From assembly GCF_014212135.1 (NCBI RefSeq), contig NZ_JACJVQ010000024.1:62001-126000 (forward strand): a stretch of DNA of 64,000 nucleotides, in the 5' to 3' direction. The translations under genes and the position numbers were made by a program. The notes below the pieces were generated by a model, which worked only from the letters and a program-made list of their open reading frames with translations, did not search any database and was not told where the DNA came from. This document shows positions 8,030-17,004 of the stretch, piece by piece. Within the stretch, counting starts at the first letter, position 1. The number at the start of each line of letters is the position of its first letter. The stretch is from Cohnella thailandensis (GTDB lineage: Bacteria; Bacillota; Bacilli; Paenibacillales; Paenibacillaceae).

Positions 8030-9454
8030 ATGCCGGAATATCAACTTACTTTGAAGGATAAGCGCATCGTATGGGGATCTGTTATCGATATTGAACCGCT
8101 AATCGGAAAATATCCCACTGACTCGATCAGGCAGGGAGCGGACTCGGGCTTGGATTGGAATTTGCCTAGCGGTATATATAGGGCGAAAGAGGTTGTCATG
8201 GAGCTCGATAAACTGCTCGAGGCGATGCTGGTTCAGCTGGGCGAACCGGTTAACGGCGATCCGACGGTGCTGCTGGACAGCCTTCAGGCCAATTTAGCGA
8301 TTACCGGACGCGTGTCGTCTCTACCGCTAGGCCCCTTGGCTCTTGAGGATAAAGCCGGCGTCGAGCTGACAGCCCAGGCAGTTCGAATAGGCGAACAATT
8401 GGTAAGCTGGGCGAGGGAGATTAATTCACGGAAGAGAGTGCTCTCGCAATATGGGCCGGAAACGCTTGGAAAGCTTGAATTCAGAAGTCACTGCTATGGT
8501 CATCCCTTGATCCCGGAAGCTATTAGGCAAGTTTGGGGACCAAAGGGCGGCCCGAGGATCATGCAGATCTATAATGAATACCTGCACCAATTCGTATTGC
8601 TGAGGGATGCCTTGCTTCCGTTTGCCAATTGGGAGCAAGTACCTTTTGAGGTCAAGGAGCATACGGAATTCAAGGGACTGCGGTTTCTGGAACCAGCCCG
8701 GGAGGTCTTCCTAACCCATTTACTCGGGAAAAAGTTGACTCACAAAACGATTGTCCAATATGCGCAAAGCGTGGTCAGCTCAGGCTTGTCGGCAGCCGGA
8801 TACGGCTTCCAATATCGTCTGGGCACCGTATTGCCGGCAGGCTTAGGCGAATCGGCCGGAATGGCGTCGAGGTACCTTCTGAGATGGCATCCGGTACAAA
8901 CCATACAGGCGGAAGTCTCGCAGGATTTTCCTTCGATCTCATTCGATTATGAATATGGCGATTATTATGCCGCGCCGCGAAGCGAGGCAGGAAGCGGAAC
9001 GCCGGGGAACGAGGATACGCTACTTCTTTCTGAAGGCCATTACGAACAACCGGATGTCGCCCGGTTGCTGCCGGCTACGGATTCCGATCGAACGATGCTG
9101 CGTTTCAGCCTGGAAGTGGAGGGACGCGAATTCTCGGTAGACCTCGGTCAACTCTTCAGAGGGCATCGTTTTCTCTATCGGCCGCAAGGGAACGGCAATG
9201 CCGATGTCGCATTCGCGAAGCGCGCATCCATAGGCCTGCATCAGGCGTCAGTCATTCTCGCGCATTCCGGATTGGTGACGAATGCCGATGGGATTCATTT
9301 CATTCCGACCGGGGGAAATGAACTTATTCGATGGGCTTTGTTAGGGAAGCTGTACCCTGAGAATGTGGTTTTGTTGGACAAAGGGGATCGGGATGAGCTC
9401 GAAGCGGCATATGTATCCGGCAAGGGTTTCGGAACGCAGTTTTTAGTGCTATAA
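8030..9454 (+). CDS. Protein of unknown function (474 residues)
   Basis: I do not recognise this soluble-looking protein. It has no signal peptide or membrane segment. It begins MPEYQLTLKDKRIVWGSVID and has a helical middle (about 60-260) followed by a mixed C-terminal half with a Gly-rich stretch (about 250-300). ATG 8030 follows GGGGTG at 8017-8022; an in-frame ATG at 8015 is an alternative. It starts 47 bases after the efflux gene without a clear terminator, so it may be co-transcribed. Base composition is milder than the backbone. Confidence 0.7.
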   Translation: MPEYQLTLKDKRIVWGSVIDIEPLIGKYPTDSIRQGADSGLDWNLPSGIYRAKEVVMELDKLLEAMLVQLGEPVNGDPTVLLDSLQANLAITGRVSSLPLGPLALEDKAGVELTAQAVRIGEQLVSWAREINSRKRVLSQYGPETLGKLEFRSHCYGHPLIPEAIRQVWGPKGGPRIMQIYNEYLHQFVLLRDALLPFANWEQVPFEVKEHTEFKGLRFLEPAREVFLTHLLGKKLTHKTIVQYAQSVVSSGLSAAGYGFQYRLGTVLPAGLGESAGMASRYLLRWHPVQTIQAEVSQDFPSISFDYEYGDYYAAPRSEAGSGTPGNEDTLLLSEGHYEQPDVARLLPATDSDRTMLRFSLEVEGREFSVDLGQLFRGHRFLYRPQGNGNADVAFAKRASIGLHQASVILAHSGLVTNADGIHFIPTGGNELIRWALLGKLYPENVVLLDKGDRDELEAAYVSGKGFGTQFLVL

Positions 9455-9535
9455 GCGATTTACGGTATTACTAAGTCTATACATCGACTTGTAATTATGG
9501 TAAATTATATCCAATAAACGATTCGGACACGGAAG

Positions 9536-9580
9536 CACCGTGCGCGCGGAGGGATTTCTTCGCATGCACGGTGTTTTTTT
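9536..9580 (+). terminator. Terminator between two unknown genes
   Basis: CACCGTGC (9536-9543) pairs perfectly with GCACGGTG (9566-9573), followed by seven T. It ends the unit upstream of 9607. Confidence 0.8.
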
Positions 9581-9606
9581 GTCGTCCGCATAAGGGGAGA
9601 AGAGCT

Positions 9607-10389
9607 ATGTATCCGAAGGTAGGAAGTCCCAAGAAGGTCACGATGAAGTGGTTGGACAAGGCGTTCGCGCCGCTGAAGGACTATTTGGATGCCCATCATC
9701 CGGAGAACGCGAAGGCCATCATGGGCTGGATGACGTACAAGGGCAACTTCGACGACCTCTATTGTTATGAGAACCGAATGACACAAGGGTATATCGAGTT
9801 CGATCGGTCCGGGCAGCTTATACGCTGCAGCGATAATGCCCTCGACCATGAATACGAGCTCGGCTATGAGCGGATTCCGGTGAAGACGGAATCTATTCAT
9901 CCCAATGTGGATCGATGGATCGATCGAACGGTAAGCGCGAAGAAGGCGGATATTTTCCGGGAAGAGTTAAGACTGTTCCTTCAACACGTCTGGGGACCAA
10001 TGGCTAATTATGATTTCAGCGACTTGAAGGCGAACTACCCGTTGCAAGGATCGGGCTCCCCCTATTGCTTATACGTGTACCCTTCCCGATTCAGCAAGAT
10101 GATCGCGTTCCAGTTCGTCGGAGATGAGATCGTGGAGAAAAACTGCAGCTTGCGGGAGTATCAGAAATTCGAGAAGAGCGAACGGGAATTCATGTATCAA
10201 GGCTGGCATCTGGTGACGCTTATTCGCGAGTTTCTGGCGTTCGAGCCGGATTTATCGACCACCCGCGAAGTCGTCAGGAAGGGATGCGAATGGGCCGACA
10301 TGCGAATCGACGAGAATACCGAGTTTGTTCTTACTGCCGAAGCGAGACGAATGCTTGAAGAGTTAGAGAAGGAAGAGTCGAAGAAATAG
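9607..10389 (+). CDS. Protein of unknown function (260 residues)
   Basis: Not recognised. It is cytoplasmic by appearance (no signal or membrane segment), rich in aromatic residues, with a charged C-terminal helix (ARRMLEELEKEESKK). ATG 9607 lies behind AAGGGGAGAAGA. It sits directly after a terminator and converges with the CPBP gene: the two stop codons are adjacent, with no terminator in between. Confidence 0.7.
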   Translation: MYPKVGSPKKVTMKWLDKAFAPLKDYLDAHHPENAKAIMGWMTYKGNFDDLYCYENRMTQGYIEFDRSGQLIRCSDNALDHEYELGYERIPVKTESIHPNVDRWIDRTVSAKKADIFREELRLFLQHVWGPMANYDFSDLKANYPLQGSGSPYCLYVYPSRFSKMIAFQFVGDEIVEKNCSLREYQKFEKSEREFMYQGWHLVTLIREFLAFEPDLSTTREVVRKGCEWADMRIDENTEFVLTAEARRMLEELEKEESKK

Positions 10390-11283
10390 TCACTCCCCCT
10401 TCGGATCTTGACGGAGAGAGAGGAAATGCCCTTTGCGGCTAGCAAAAAACAGCATAGGGATGGCGATCAACAGACTGATGATTACGGGAATTATCGAAGC
10501 TTCAAGGCCGAATTTGCCTCCGGTGAGAAGGGCCGGGCCCGTAACTTCGACCGTGAAGAGACCTGAGGAGGGATGGCCCGATACGGGAATACCCAAGAGT
10601 CCCTCTATTGTATTCCAGAAGAAATGGAGGCCTATGATAAACCAAACATTGCGCCGCCAAAGGAAGGCTGCGCCCAGCAATACGCCGGCTTCAATGGCAA
10701 TAGAGAGGCCCCCCCAAACCGTAGCGCCTGGGTTGCCTAAGTGAGCGATCCCAAAGAAGAGGGAGGTTAGGGTCAGGGCAAGGAAGCTTCCGCCCATTTT
10801 TTCAATGGCTTGAAAGGCAAGCCCCCGAAAGATTAATTCTTCTACGAAGGCAGCGCCGAGCGATGTGGCGATGACCGGCAAGACGACAGAGCTGGCGTTG
10901 CCGGTTGACCACTTGAAGGAATACCCACCAAACAAGACGATGAGGGCTGTTGAAACGATGATAAAGAGAAGGCCGACGACAGCGCCGAGAATAAATTCCG
11001 GTACCGCACGCCGTTGGAGCGGAAGTTCGGGAACCGAACGCCGCGCCAGAAATTTCATCGCAAGCCAGTAGATAACGACGGCAACGGCGCTTCCGGCAAT
11101 CGTCAGTAGGGCGGAGCCTAAGGCTGTTAAATCTTCGGATAACAAGCTGAATGTCACGTTGGCGAGGAGAATCCCAAGCGCTCCCGCGAGCATCCAGACG
11201 AGGTGGAATCGGAAGAACGAAACAAACGCAGGTTGGTTCCCCCTTCTAAACGCTTCATTAACGGGTGTATTCGTCTTTCTCAT
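10390..11283 (-). CDS. CPBP-family intramembrane metalloprotease
   Basis: A 297-residue polytopic membrane protein of the CAAX-protease/bacteriocin-processing family. The catalytic motifs are complete: EELIFR (E148, E149, R153), FGIAH (H181) and HFFWN (H220, N224). Family members cleave within membranes and are often tied to bacteriocin immunity or cell-surface signalling; the substrate here is unknown. GAGGAGCG lies upstream of the start. A set of GTCATA palindromes (11357-11409) lies between it and the two-component genes on the same strand, which suggests control by that response regulator. Confidence 0.88.
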   Translation of the reverse strand: MRKTNTPVNEAFRRGNQPAFVSFFRFHLVWMLAGALGILLANVTFSLLSEDLTALGSALLTIAGSAVAVVIYWLAMKFLARRSVPELPLQRRAVPEFILGAVVGLLFIIVSTALIVLFGGYSFKWSTGNASSVVLPVIATSLGAAFVEELIFRGLAFQAIEKMGGSFLALTLTSLFFGIAHLGNPGATVWGGLSIAIEAGVLLGAAFLWRRNVWFIIGLHFFWNTIEGLLGIPVSGHPSSGLFTVEVTGPALLTGGKFGLEASIIPVIISLLIAIPMLFFASRKGHFLSLRQDPKGE

Positions 11284-11356
11284 GATCGGCGATCGCTCCT
11301 CTTCCCCTGACGGGATATCGATTTAATTGCTGGTTGCAAATCATACGATACCTTAA

Positions 11357-11409
11357 AAAAGTCATACGTCAGCAGTACCGTTTCGTCATATCATGGTCAT
11401 ATGACTTTT
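11357..11409. promoter_or_regulatory. GTCATA inverted-repeat cluster (possible response-regulator sites)
   Basis: AAAAGTCATA (11357-11366) is inverted exactly as TATGACTTTT (11400-11409). A perfect palindrome GTCATATGAC occupies 11396-11405, and another GTCATA lies at 11385. It sits upstream of the CPBP gene and downstream of the two-component genes. Confidence 0.45.
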
Positions 11410-11417
11410 AGGAAAAT

Positions 11418-11448
11418 AAAAGCCGACATCCGTTATGATGTCGGCTTT
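11418..11448 (-). terminator. Terminator of the two-component operon
   Basis: AAAGCCGACATC (11419-11430) pairs perfectly with GATGTCGGCTTT (11437-11448). On the minus strand it is followed by TTTTATTTT. Confidence 0.85.
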
Positions 11449-11457
11449 GAGCAGATC

Positions 11458-12123
11458 CTAAGGATCTATTATCCCTGTTTCCCTAGCCTTATAGGCAGCT
11501 TCTCTTCTTCCTTTTACATTCAACTTCGAATAAATATTCGAGATGTAATTTTTAACCGTACCTTCGCTAAGAAATAATGCCTTGGCGATATCCTGATTGC
11601 GCAGACCTAACGCCAGCTTGTGAAGAACTTGGACCTCGCGGGCGCTAAGTCCGAATTCATTGTTTGTATCCACAGTCGATGAAATCCCGCTTTTCAGCAT
11701 GCTTTTAATCATTTTGTCAGCCATTTCCGGCGATATGAGCGTACCTCCGTTGTGAACCACCCGTATGCCGGCGATGAGGTTTTTGGGATGGATGGCTTTG
11801 AGCAGGTAACCTTCAGCTCCATGGCTTAACGCCGCAAGAACATATTCGACTTCTTTATACGAAGTCAGAATAATAATTTTCGCTAACGGGAATCGAGGCT
11901 TGATCTTCTCCGTAGCAACGACGCCATTCATAATGGGCATATTGATATCCATGAGGATGATATCCGGTTGGGATTTCTCGCAATAGTCGATCGCCTCTTC
12001 GCCATTCTTAGCCAACCCCACAACCTCGATATCGTCTTCCATCTCCAGGACTATATTTAGACTTTCAAGAATCAATTCTTGATCATCAACGATGAGTACT
12101 TTAATTTTCGGCAACCAACGCAT
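11458..12123 (-). CDS. NarL/FixJ-family response regulator
   Basis: A 221-residue two-domain transcription factor. The receiver domain (about 7-125) has the acidic pair DD (13-14), phospho-acceptor D59 in DIILMDINMP, and the conserved Thr/Lys region LTSYK. The C-terminal LuxR-type helix-turn-helix (about 155-215) contains LSAREVQVLHKLALGLRNQDIAKAL and SEGTVKNYISNIYSKL. Its start overlaps the kinase gene by 23 bases, so the two are translationally coupled. A strong terminator follows. Confidence 0.93.
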   Translation of the reverse strand: MRWLPKIKVLIVDDQELILESLNIVLEMEDDIEVVGLAKNGEEAIDYCEKSQPDIILMDINMPIMNGVVATEKIKPRFPLAKIIILTSYKEVEYVLAALSHGAEGYLLKAIHPKNLIAGIRVVHNGGTLISPEMADKMIKSMLKSGISSTVDTNNEFGLSAREVQVLHKLALGLRNQDIAKALFLSEGTVKNYISNIYSKLNVKGRREAAYKARETGIIDP

Positions 12124-13270
12124 CTCCTTTCAGGGGTATTTCGCATCTGACTTCAACGCCAGTAACCGCCAAGGCGGAGATTGCAAAGGTACCTCCCAGC
12201 ATCTCCATCCGATTCTTCATGGTTGCCAGGCCGAACCCATGCTCTATCTCACCCAAGGGCTTTCCGTTATTTTGAATGGAAACTCGCAAGGTCGATGGAG
12301 AAAAACGGAGATTCAACTCGATTTCCGTTGCCTTTCCATGCTTAAGCGCATTCGTAAAAGACTCTTGGATCACCCGAATGATCGATTGCCGCACATCGAA
12401 ACGAAGGGGGCGTTCCGTTCCATTCAGCGTGAGACGAATGATCGTCCCGGTATATTCTCGAAAGTCTTTGACGAGTCTCTCGACTCGGTCCACTAGACTT
12501 ATAGTCTCTTCCTCCCCCATCTTATGCACGATGTCCCTCATCTCATCCAAGTTTTGTTCCGTCAGCCCCCTAATGCCAATCAATTTCTCTTTGGCTAGAC
12601 TTGGATTTTTGTCTAGAAGGGCAATAGCAGCATCGAGACTCATAATAAGGGAAATAAAGGAGTGTCCCAACGTGTCATGCATCTCCTTGGACATGCGGCT
12701 TCGTTCCTCCAGCAGAGTCATCCTTTCGATCTCGGCAGCATATTGGGTTAACAATTTATTTTGTTCATCGATTTCTTTGGCTAATTTATTTTTCTCGTGA
12801 TAGGCTTTGGCAATGAAGTTGACCCAAATCCCGATAAAGCAGAAAAGAAAGTTATCCGAGCTCGAACCGAGCGCCAAATCCCATGTCACTTCTCCGAATA
12901 ACATGCTGATAAAGGGCATTAATAAGAGGACCGGCAAAGTCCAGGCCGTCTTTCTGGTCAATAGGTAGCCGATGGTAAGACTCGGAATCAGATAATCGAC
13001 ACTCCCCAGCTGATCCGCCTGCATGAACGATTTAATATAATAAGATCCCCCTAGCAATAGTTCAAGCAAGATGAACCCTTCCTTGTTCATCCTTAGCTGC
13101 GGAAACCAGAATAACATCGGAATAAGAAGGGCCGCCAAGAGCCAGACGACGTTCACGAATAATCGAGGCGAATATTCGTTCCCCATTAAAATATGAAATA
13201 ACAGCAAAATATAATTATAGGACCGGAGCCCAAATATTCCCCAGTCCATAAGATAAATAACTTTTCTCAT
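12101..13270 (-). CDS. Sensor histidine kinase, HisKA_3 type
   Basis: A 389-residue membrane kinase, the partner of the overlapping response regulator. Five or six hydrophobic segments occupy about residues 15-155 with little extracellular loop, as in DesK/LiaS-like intramembrane sensors. A coiled linker (160-190) leads to the dimerisation helix with H198 in SKEMHDTLGHSF, then an HATPase domain near 285-380 (N box FTNALKHGKATEI, G box GFGLATMKNRMEMLGG). The signal is probably membrane or cell-envelope state. Confidence 0.92.
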   Translation of the reverse strand: MRKVIYLMDWGIFGLRSYNYILLLFHILMGNEYSPRLFVNVVWLLAALLIPMLFWFPQLRMNKEGFILLELLLGGSYYIKSFMQADQLGSVDYLIPSLTIGYLLTRKTAWTLPVLLLMPFISMLFGEVTWDLALGSSSDNFLFCFIGIWVNFIAKAYHEKNKLAKEIDEQNKLLTQYAAEIERMTLLEERSRMSKEMHDTLGHSFISLIMSLDAAIALLDKNPSLAKEKLIGIRGLTEQNLDEMRDIVHKMGEEETISLVDRVERLVKDFREYTGTIIRLTLNGTERPLRFDVRQSIIRVIQESFTNALKHGKATEIELNLRFSPSTLRVSIQNNGKPLGEIEHGFGLATMKNRMEMLGGTFAISALAVTGVEVRCEIPLKGDALVAEN

Positions 13271-13365
13271 AGGGATCCTTCCTTACCCGAGCCTACTGAT
13301 GGTTTTCCTTGATTATACATGAAATGCGGAAACCTGGAGCGGGGTCAGAATGCAGGATGAAGAAG

Positions 13366-13390
13366 AATGGCACCCAGGCTGGGTGCCATT
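13366..13390. repeat. Perfect palindrome between AraC and kinase genes
   Basis: AATGGCACCCAG and CTGGGTGCCATT are exact inverted repeats with one base between them. It could end transcription of the AraC gene on the minus strand, although no strong T tract follows, or be a dispersed palindromic element. Confidence 0.5.
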
Positions 13391-13403
13391 TGTCACAAGA
13401 TCC

Positions 13404-14294
13404 CTACCGCTGCTTAGCGAACTTCCTGCGAAATCCCGAAGGAGAGAGGCCTTCTTTCTTGGAGAAGAAGCTAGAATAGTGCGAGACATGATGGAAGCCC
13501 ACTTCTTCGGCGATCCGGGCAATCGACCAAGGAGTTTGGAGCAGCAGCCGTTTGGACTGTTCGAGACGGTAGTACTGCAGGTAGGTCATGGGGGTCATAC
13601 CGTATACCTTGAGCATCGCCTTGGCCAAGTAATTGGGGTGATAGTTCAGCTTCTTCTGCAGCACGGAATTCGTAATTTCGGTGGCGTAGTTCTGACGGAT
13701 AAACAGTTCGATCCGGTCGGCAAGTTGAATCGCGGTGTCGTTCGTGGGGGAAGCCAAGTCGCGATCCAGATGCTGAAGGAACAGCTGGAAGGAGGCTTGC
13801 CGCTTCCAGTTCCGAAGCGATTGCGGCTCCTGCTCCTGCTGGAAGAAGGTCTCCAGCACCTCCATGGCCTTCGATGACAGCTTCATGTGCTTCGGGAGGA
13901 AGATGGAGCAGACGTCTGCATGATTGAGATACGCCAGCCTTTTATGTTCCTCGATTAATTCCATCTGGTTCCCCATGCATTCGTTCATGTCCAGGCACAA
14001 CTTCCAACTGCCGTAGGTTTGAAAATGTATCCATATGATCTCCGTATCCGTCGTGCAGGGAGCGCTGCCGTAATGGTGTCCGTTCGGGAGAAGGATAAAT
14101 CCTTCTCCCTCTTGGATCTCCCACGATTGTCCGTTCTCGCCGATCGGGAGAACCCCTTTGCGGACGACGATCAGATCGAATACTCTTATGCAATCCCGTT
14201 CGATGTGGGAATCGCCTACCCCGTAATAGGCATAACCGCAATCCACGAAATACGGGATGGGCGGGGAGATGAAGTGCAAGATCGCAGAGTCCAT
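13404..14294 (-). CDS. AraC-family transcriptional regulator
   Basis: A 296-residue regulator with a cupin-like ligand domain (about 25-110, DLIVVRKGVLPIGENG...EGEGFILLPNGHHYG) and two helix-turn-helix motifs at the C-terminus (about 190-290, ending GFHHVSHYSSFFSKKEGLSPSGFRRKF). Such proteins usually activate carbohydrate operons when a sugar binds the N-terminal domain. It is divergent from the ABC importer/GH127 operon and shares its 275-base control region, so that operon is its likely target. Confidence 0.9.
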   Translation of the reverse strand: MDSAILHFISPPIPYFVDCGYAYYGVGDSHIERDCIRVFDLIVVRKGVLPIGENGQSWEIQEGEGFILLPNGHHYGSAPCTTDTEIIWIHFQTYGSWKLCLDMNECMGNQMELIEEHKRLAYLNHADVCSIFLPKHMKLSSKAMEVLETFFQQEQEPQSLRNWKRQASFQLFLQHLDRDLASPTNDTAIQLADRIELFIRQNYATEITNSVLQKKLNYHPNYLAKAMLKVYGMTPMTYLQYYRLEQSKRLLLQTPWSIARIAEEVGFHHVSHYSSFFSKKEGLSPSGFRRKFAKQR

Positions 14295-14406
14295 GCTCGT
14301 TCCTCCGGAGGCTGGAATCGAAAGCGTCCCTTTTTAAAGGTTGAAAATATTAAAAATTAGGTTGGAAAAATCTGTTTTCCTTTATCATAACTCATGGCAA
14401 AATACA

Positions 14407-14487
14407 TTTAAAGCGCTTTCTTCAGTGGCATAGTCGAATACCGAAAATGGTTAGGGGTCATGATGCGCTTGATGCTAAACGTTTAAC
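14407..14487. promoter_or_regulatory. Palindromic control sites upstream of the arabinoside importer
   Basis: TTTAAAGCGCTTTC (14407-14420) resembles a catabolite (cre/CcpA) site. GCTAAACGTTTAAC (14474-14487) is a near-perfect palindrome of the LacI/CcpA type. Both lie in the divergent region between the AraC gene and the importer. TTGACA at 14496-14501 could be a -35 box, but no good -10 follows it. Confidence 0.4.
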
Positions 14488-14568
14488 TTGCGTGCTTGAC
14501 AGCTCTGGGGCGGCGAGTCGAACGATTAGACATATCATTCATGCAAATTTTGAAGGGAGAGCGGGGCA

Positions 14569-16008
14569 ATGAAAGCAAGCAAATCAATCGGGGCAGGTCT
14601 TCTCTCGGTTCTGCTGGTATCAAGCGTCGTAGGCTGCGGAAATAACGAGAAAAACACAGCATCCTCGACGCCATCATCTTCGGCACCTTCTTCGTCGGCA
14701 TCATCGGGAGGGGAGGCCAGCAAAACGCCCGAGAAGACGGATACCAAGAAGGAGAAGGTCAAGATTACCTACTCGATGTGGGGCAGCGCGGAAGAAGGGA
14801 ACGTCACGCAGGCGGTAGCGGATAAGTTCAATGCTTCCCAAGACCGAATCGAAGTCGAAGTGGTCGCGATTCCTTGGGAGAGCTACATGACGAAGCTGAA
14901 CACGCAAGCGACGGGAGGCCAATTGCCGGACACGGGAATGTTGAAGGAAGACGGCGTCATCCAATGGTCCTCCGAGGGCATGCTGAACGACGTAAGCGCC
15001 ATGTACGAAGGGAGCGACAGCAAGCCGCTGGATAGCTTGGCCTATAAGTATCAAGGCAAAACCCTAGCTTACGCTGCCGCCAATGAAGTCCTCCTCCTCT
15101 ATTACAACAAGGACATGTTCGACAAAGCGGGCGTGGCCTATCCTCCATCCGCGCTGGATAAAGCATGGACCTGGGACGAATTCGTCGCGACGGCCAAGAA
15201 GCTGACGGTCGACAAGAAGGGCAAACATCCCGGCGAAGACGGCTTCGATAAGGATAGCATCGTTCAGTACGGCGCATCGGTCGAGAACTTGCCGTGGCAG
15301 CTGGAGACTTGGGCGCTCAGCAATGGCGGAGGCTTCTATTCCGCGGACGGTACCGAATTGAGAATCGGAGAAGACGCCAGCGTCGAAGCGATTCAGAAGG
15401 TCGCCGATCTCTACTTGAAGGATCATGTCGCTCCGCTGTCCGTCGGCCAAACCGACGATGGCATTCAACGCACGATCATCGCCGGAACGGTCGCTATGGC
15501 TACGAACGGCGCGTGGAACGTGGGCACCAGCTTGAATACGGCGAAGGAAGAAGGCCTGAACTACGGCGTTGCCGTGCTTCCTTACATGAAGGATAAGGTT
15601 ACTCTCAACACGGGCGGCGCGAACGTCGTCTTCTCCCAAACCAAGCATCCGGCCGAAGCGATGGAATGGCTCAAGTGGTACAACTCCGAAGAGAACAACT
15701 GGGGACTGATCAGCTCGGGAATCTGGATGCCGACGCTTGAGAAGTGGTATACGGACGAATCCCTCACCCGCAAGTGGGTCGAGAATCCGAACTTCCCTCC
15801 GTATGACGAATACAAGTCCGCTGTAGTCGATTATGCGCGGTCTTCCGCAGCGAGACCTGCTGCCTGGTTCTACACGAACCATACTACGGACTTCAACACC
15901 TTGCTCGGCTCGGTTCTTGGGGACGTCTGGACCGGCAAGACGACCGCCAAGGACGCGATCGCCAAAAATCTGGATGCCCTGAAAGCGGCTCATTCAGGCA
16001 ACAACTAA
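14569..16008 (+). CDS. ABC sugar transporter, lipid-anchored substrate-binding protein
   Basis: A 479-residue extracellular binding lipoprotein. The signal peptide ends in a lipobox with C23 (SSVVGC), followed by a Ser-rich linker (28-48). The rest is a family 1 bacterial solute-binding fold with typical blocks (ITYSMWGSAEEGNVTQAVADKFN; LYYNKDMFDKAGV; WTWDEFVATAKKLT; GTVAMATNGAWNVG). It delivers a sugar to the two permeases that follow. AGGGAGAGCGGGGCA precedes the ATG. A strong hairpin lies after its stop codon, the usual device for making more binding protein than permease. Confidence 0.93.
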   Translation: MKASKSIGAGLLSVLLVSSVVGCGNNEKNTASSTPSSSAPSSSASSGGEASKTPEKTDTKKEKVKITYSMWGSAEEGNVTQAVADKFNASQDRIEVEVVAIPWESYMTKLNTQATGGQLPDTGMLKEDGVIQWSSEGMLNDVSAMYEGSDSKPLDSLAYKYQGKTLAYAAANEVLLLYYNKDMFDKAGVAYPPSALDKAWTWDEFVATAKKLTVDKKGKHPGEDGFDKDSIVQYGASVENLPWQLETWALSNGGGFYSADGTELRIGEDASVEAIQKVADLYLKDHVAPLSVGQTDDGIQRTIIAGTVAMATNGAWNVGTSLNTAKEEGLNYGVAVLPYMKDKVTLNTGGANVVFSQTKHPAEAMEWLKWYNSEENNWGLISSGIWMPTLEKWYTDESLTRKWVENPNFPPYDEYKSAVVDYARSSAARPAAWFYTNHTTDFNTLLGSVLGDVWTGKTTAKDAIAKNLDALKAAHSGNN

Positions 16009-16016
16009 AAGATAGG

Positions 16017-16057
16017 AAGGATGACCGCCGAGAGCGTGCCAGCGGCGGTCATCCTTT
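16017..16057 (+). terminator. Intercistronic hairpin (attenuator or mRNA stabiliser)
   Basis: AAGGATGACCGCCG (16017-16030) pairs perfectly with CGGCGGTCATCCTT (16043-16056), with only a short T run behind. It separates the binding-protein gene from the permeases. Confidence 0.7.
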
Positions 16058-16080
16058 CAACATGAGGTGGGGAGCGAGCT

Positions 16081-17004
16081 ATGGAAACCGTCAGCAAGTC
16101 GTCGAGACGTCGTGCCCGGATTTACTCGGCCGAGGCGCGCGTTGCTTATATCTGTTTGATTCCTGCCTTCCTCGGGCTGATCTTCCTGACTTATGTGCCC
16201 CTTCTTAGCGTATTGGGGATCAGCTTGACGAGTTGGACAGGGCTGGCCAAACCCGAATTTATCGGCTTCGACAATTATGTCAAGCTGTTTACCACCGATC
16301 CCTATATTAAGGATTCCATTATAGCGACGATTTACTTTGCCCTTCTATCCGTAGCCGGAAGCATGATTTATTCGCTCTTTATCGCGATGCTGTTGAACCG
16401 CAAGATTCCGGCAAGAGGCTTCTTCAGAGCCGTCTTCTATGTGCCTTATGTATTGCCGGCTGCCGCCATCTACGTAGGGTGGTCCTGGCTGTACGAGGCG
16501 AATTTCGGGTTCTTCAACTATCTTCTCTCCGAGATCGGCTTGTCCAAAGTTCTCTTTATCGCCGACTCCAGCTATGTAGTCCCTTCCCTCTCCTTGATCT
16601 CGGTCTGGCTGGCGGGGAATTTGATCGTTATTTTCCTGGCCGGGCTTCAGAACGTTCCGAGCGTCTACCATGAAGCGGCCGAGATGGACGGCGCGAACGG
16701 CTGGCAGCGTTTCCTGCATATCACCTTGCCCTGCATGTCCCCGATTATTTTCTACAACTTGTTAATGAGCCTGATCGCCAACCTTCAGGTCGTTACGCCG
16801 GCTCTGGCTCTAACCAACGGCGGCCCGGGCAATTCCTCGCGGTTCATGACTTATCTGATGTACGACCAAGCCTTCGTGAATTACAAGCTGGGCTATGCCT
16901 GCGCGACTACCTTTATTATCTTCGCCATTCTTGCGGCCTTCACCGCCGTATTGTTCAAGACGTCCAATCGATGGATCTTCAACGAAGGAGGCGACGACAA
17001 ATGA
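16081..17004 (+). CDS. ABC sugar transporter permease (MalF/UgpA type)
   Basis: A 307-residue inner-membrane permease with six hydrophobic segments and a cytoplasmic N-terminal extension. The EAA-loop motif YHEAAEMDGANGWQRFLHITLPCMSP near residues 198-223 contacts the ATPase. No ATPase gene is present, so a shared MsmX-type ATPase encoded elsewhere is expected, as is usual in this group. Its stop codon overlaps the start of the next permease (ATGA). Confidence 0.93.
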   Translation: METVSKSSRRRARIYSAEARVAYICLIPAFLGLIFLTYVPLLSVLGISLTSWTGLAKPEFIGFDNYVKLFTTDPYIKDSIIATIYFALLSVAGSMIYSLFIAMLLNRKIPARGFFRAVFYVPYVLPAAAIYVGWSWLYEANFGFFNYLLSEIGLSKVLFIADSSYVVPSLSLISVWLAGNLIVIFLAGLQNVPSVYHEAAEMDGANGWQRFLHITLPCMSPIIFYNLLMSLIANLQVVTPALALTNGGPGNSSRFMTYLMYDQAFVNYKLGYACATTFIIFAILAAFTAVLFKTSNRWIFNEGGDDK

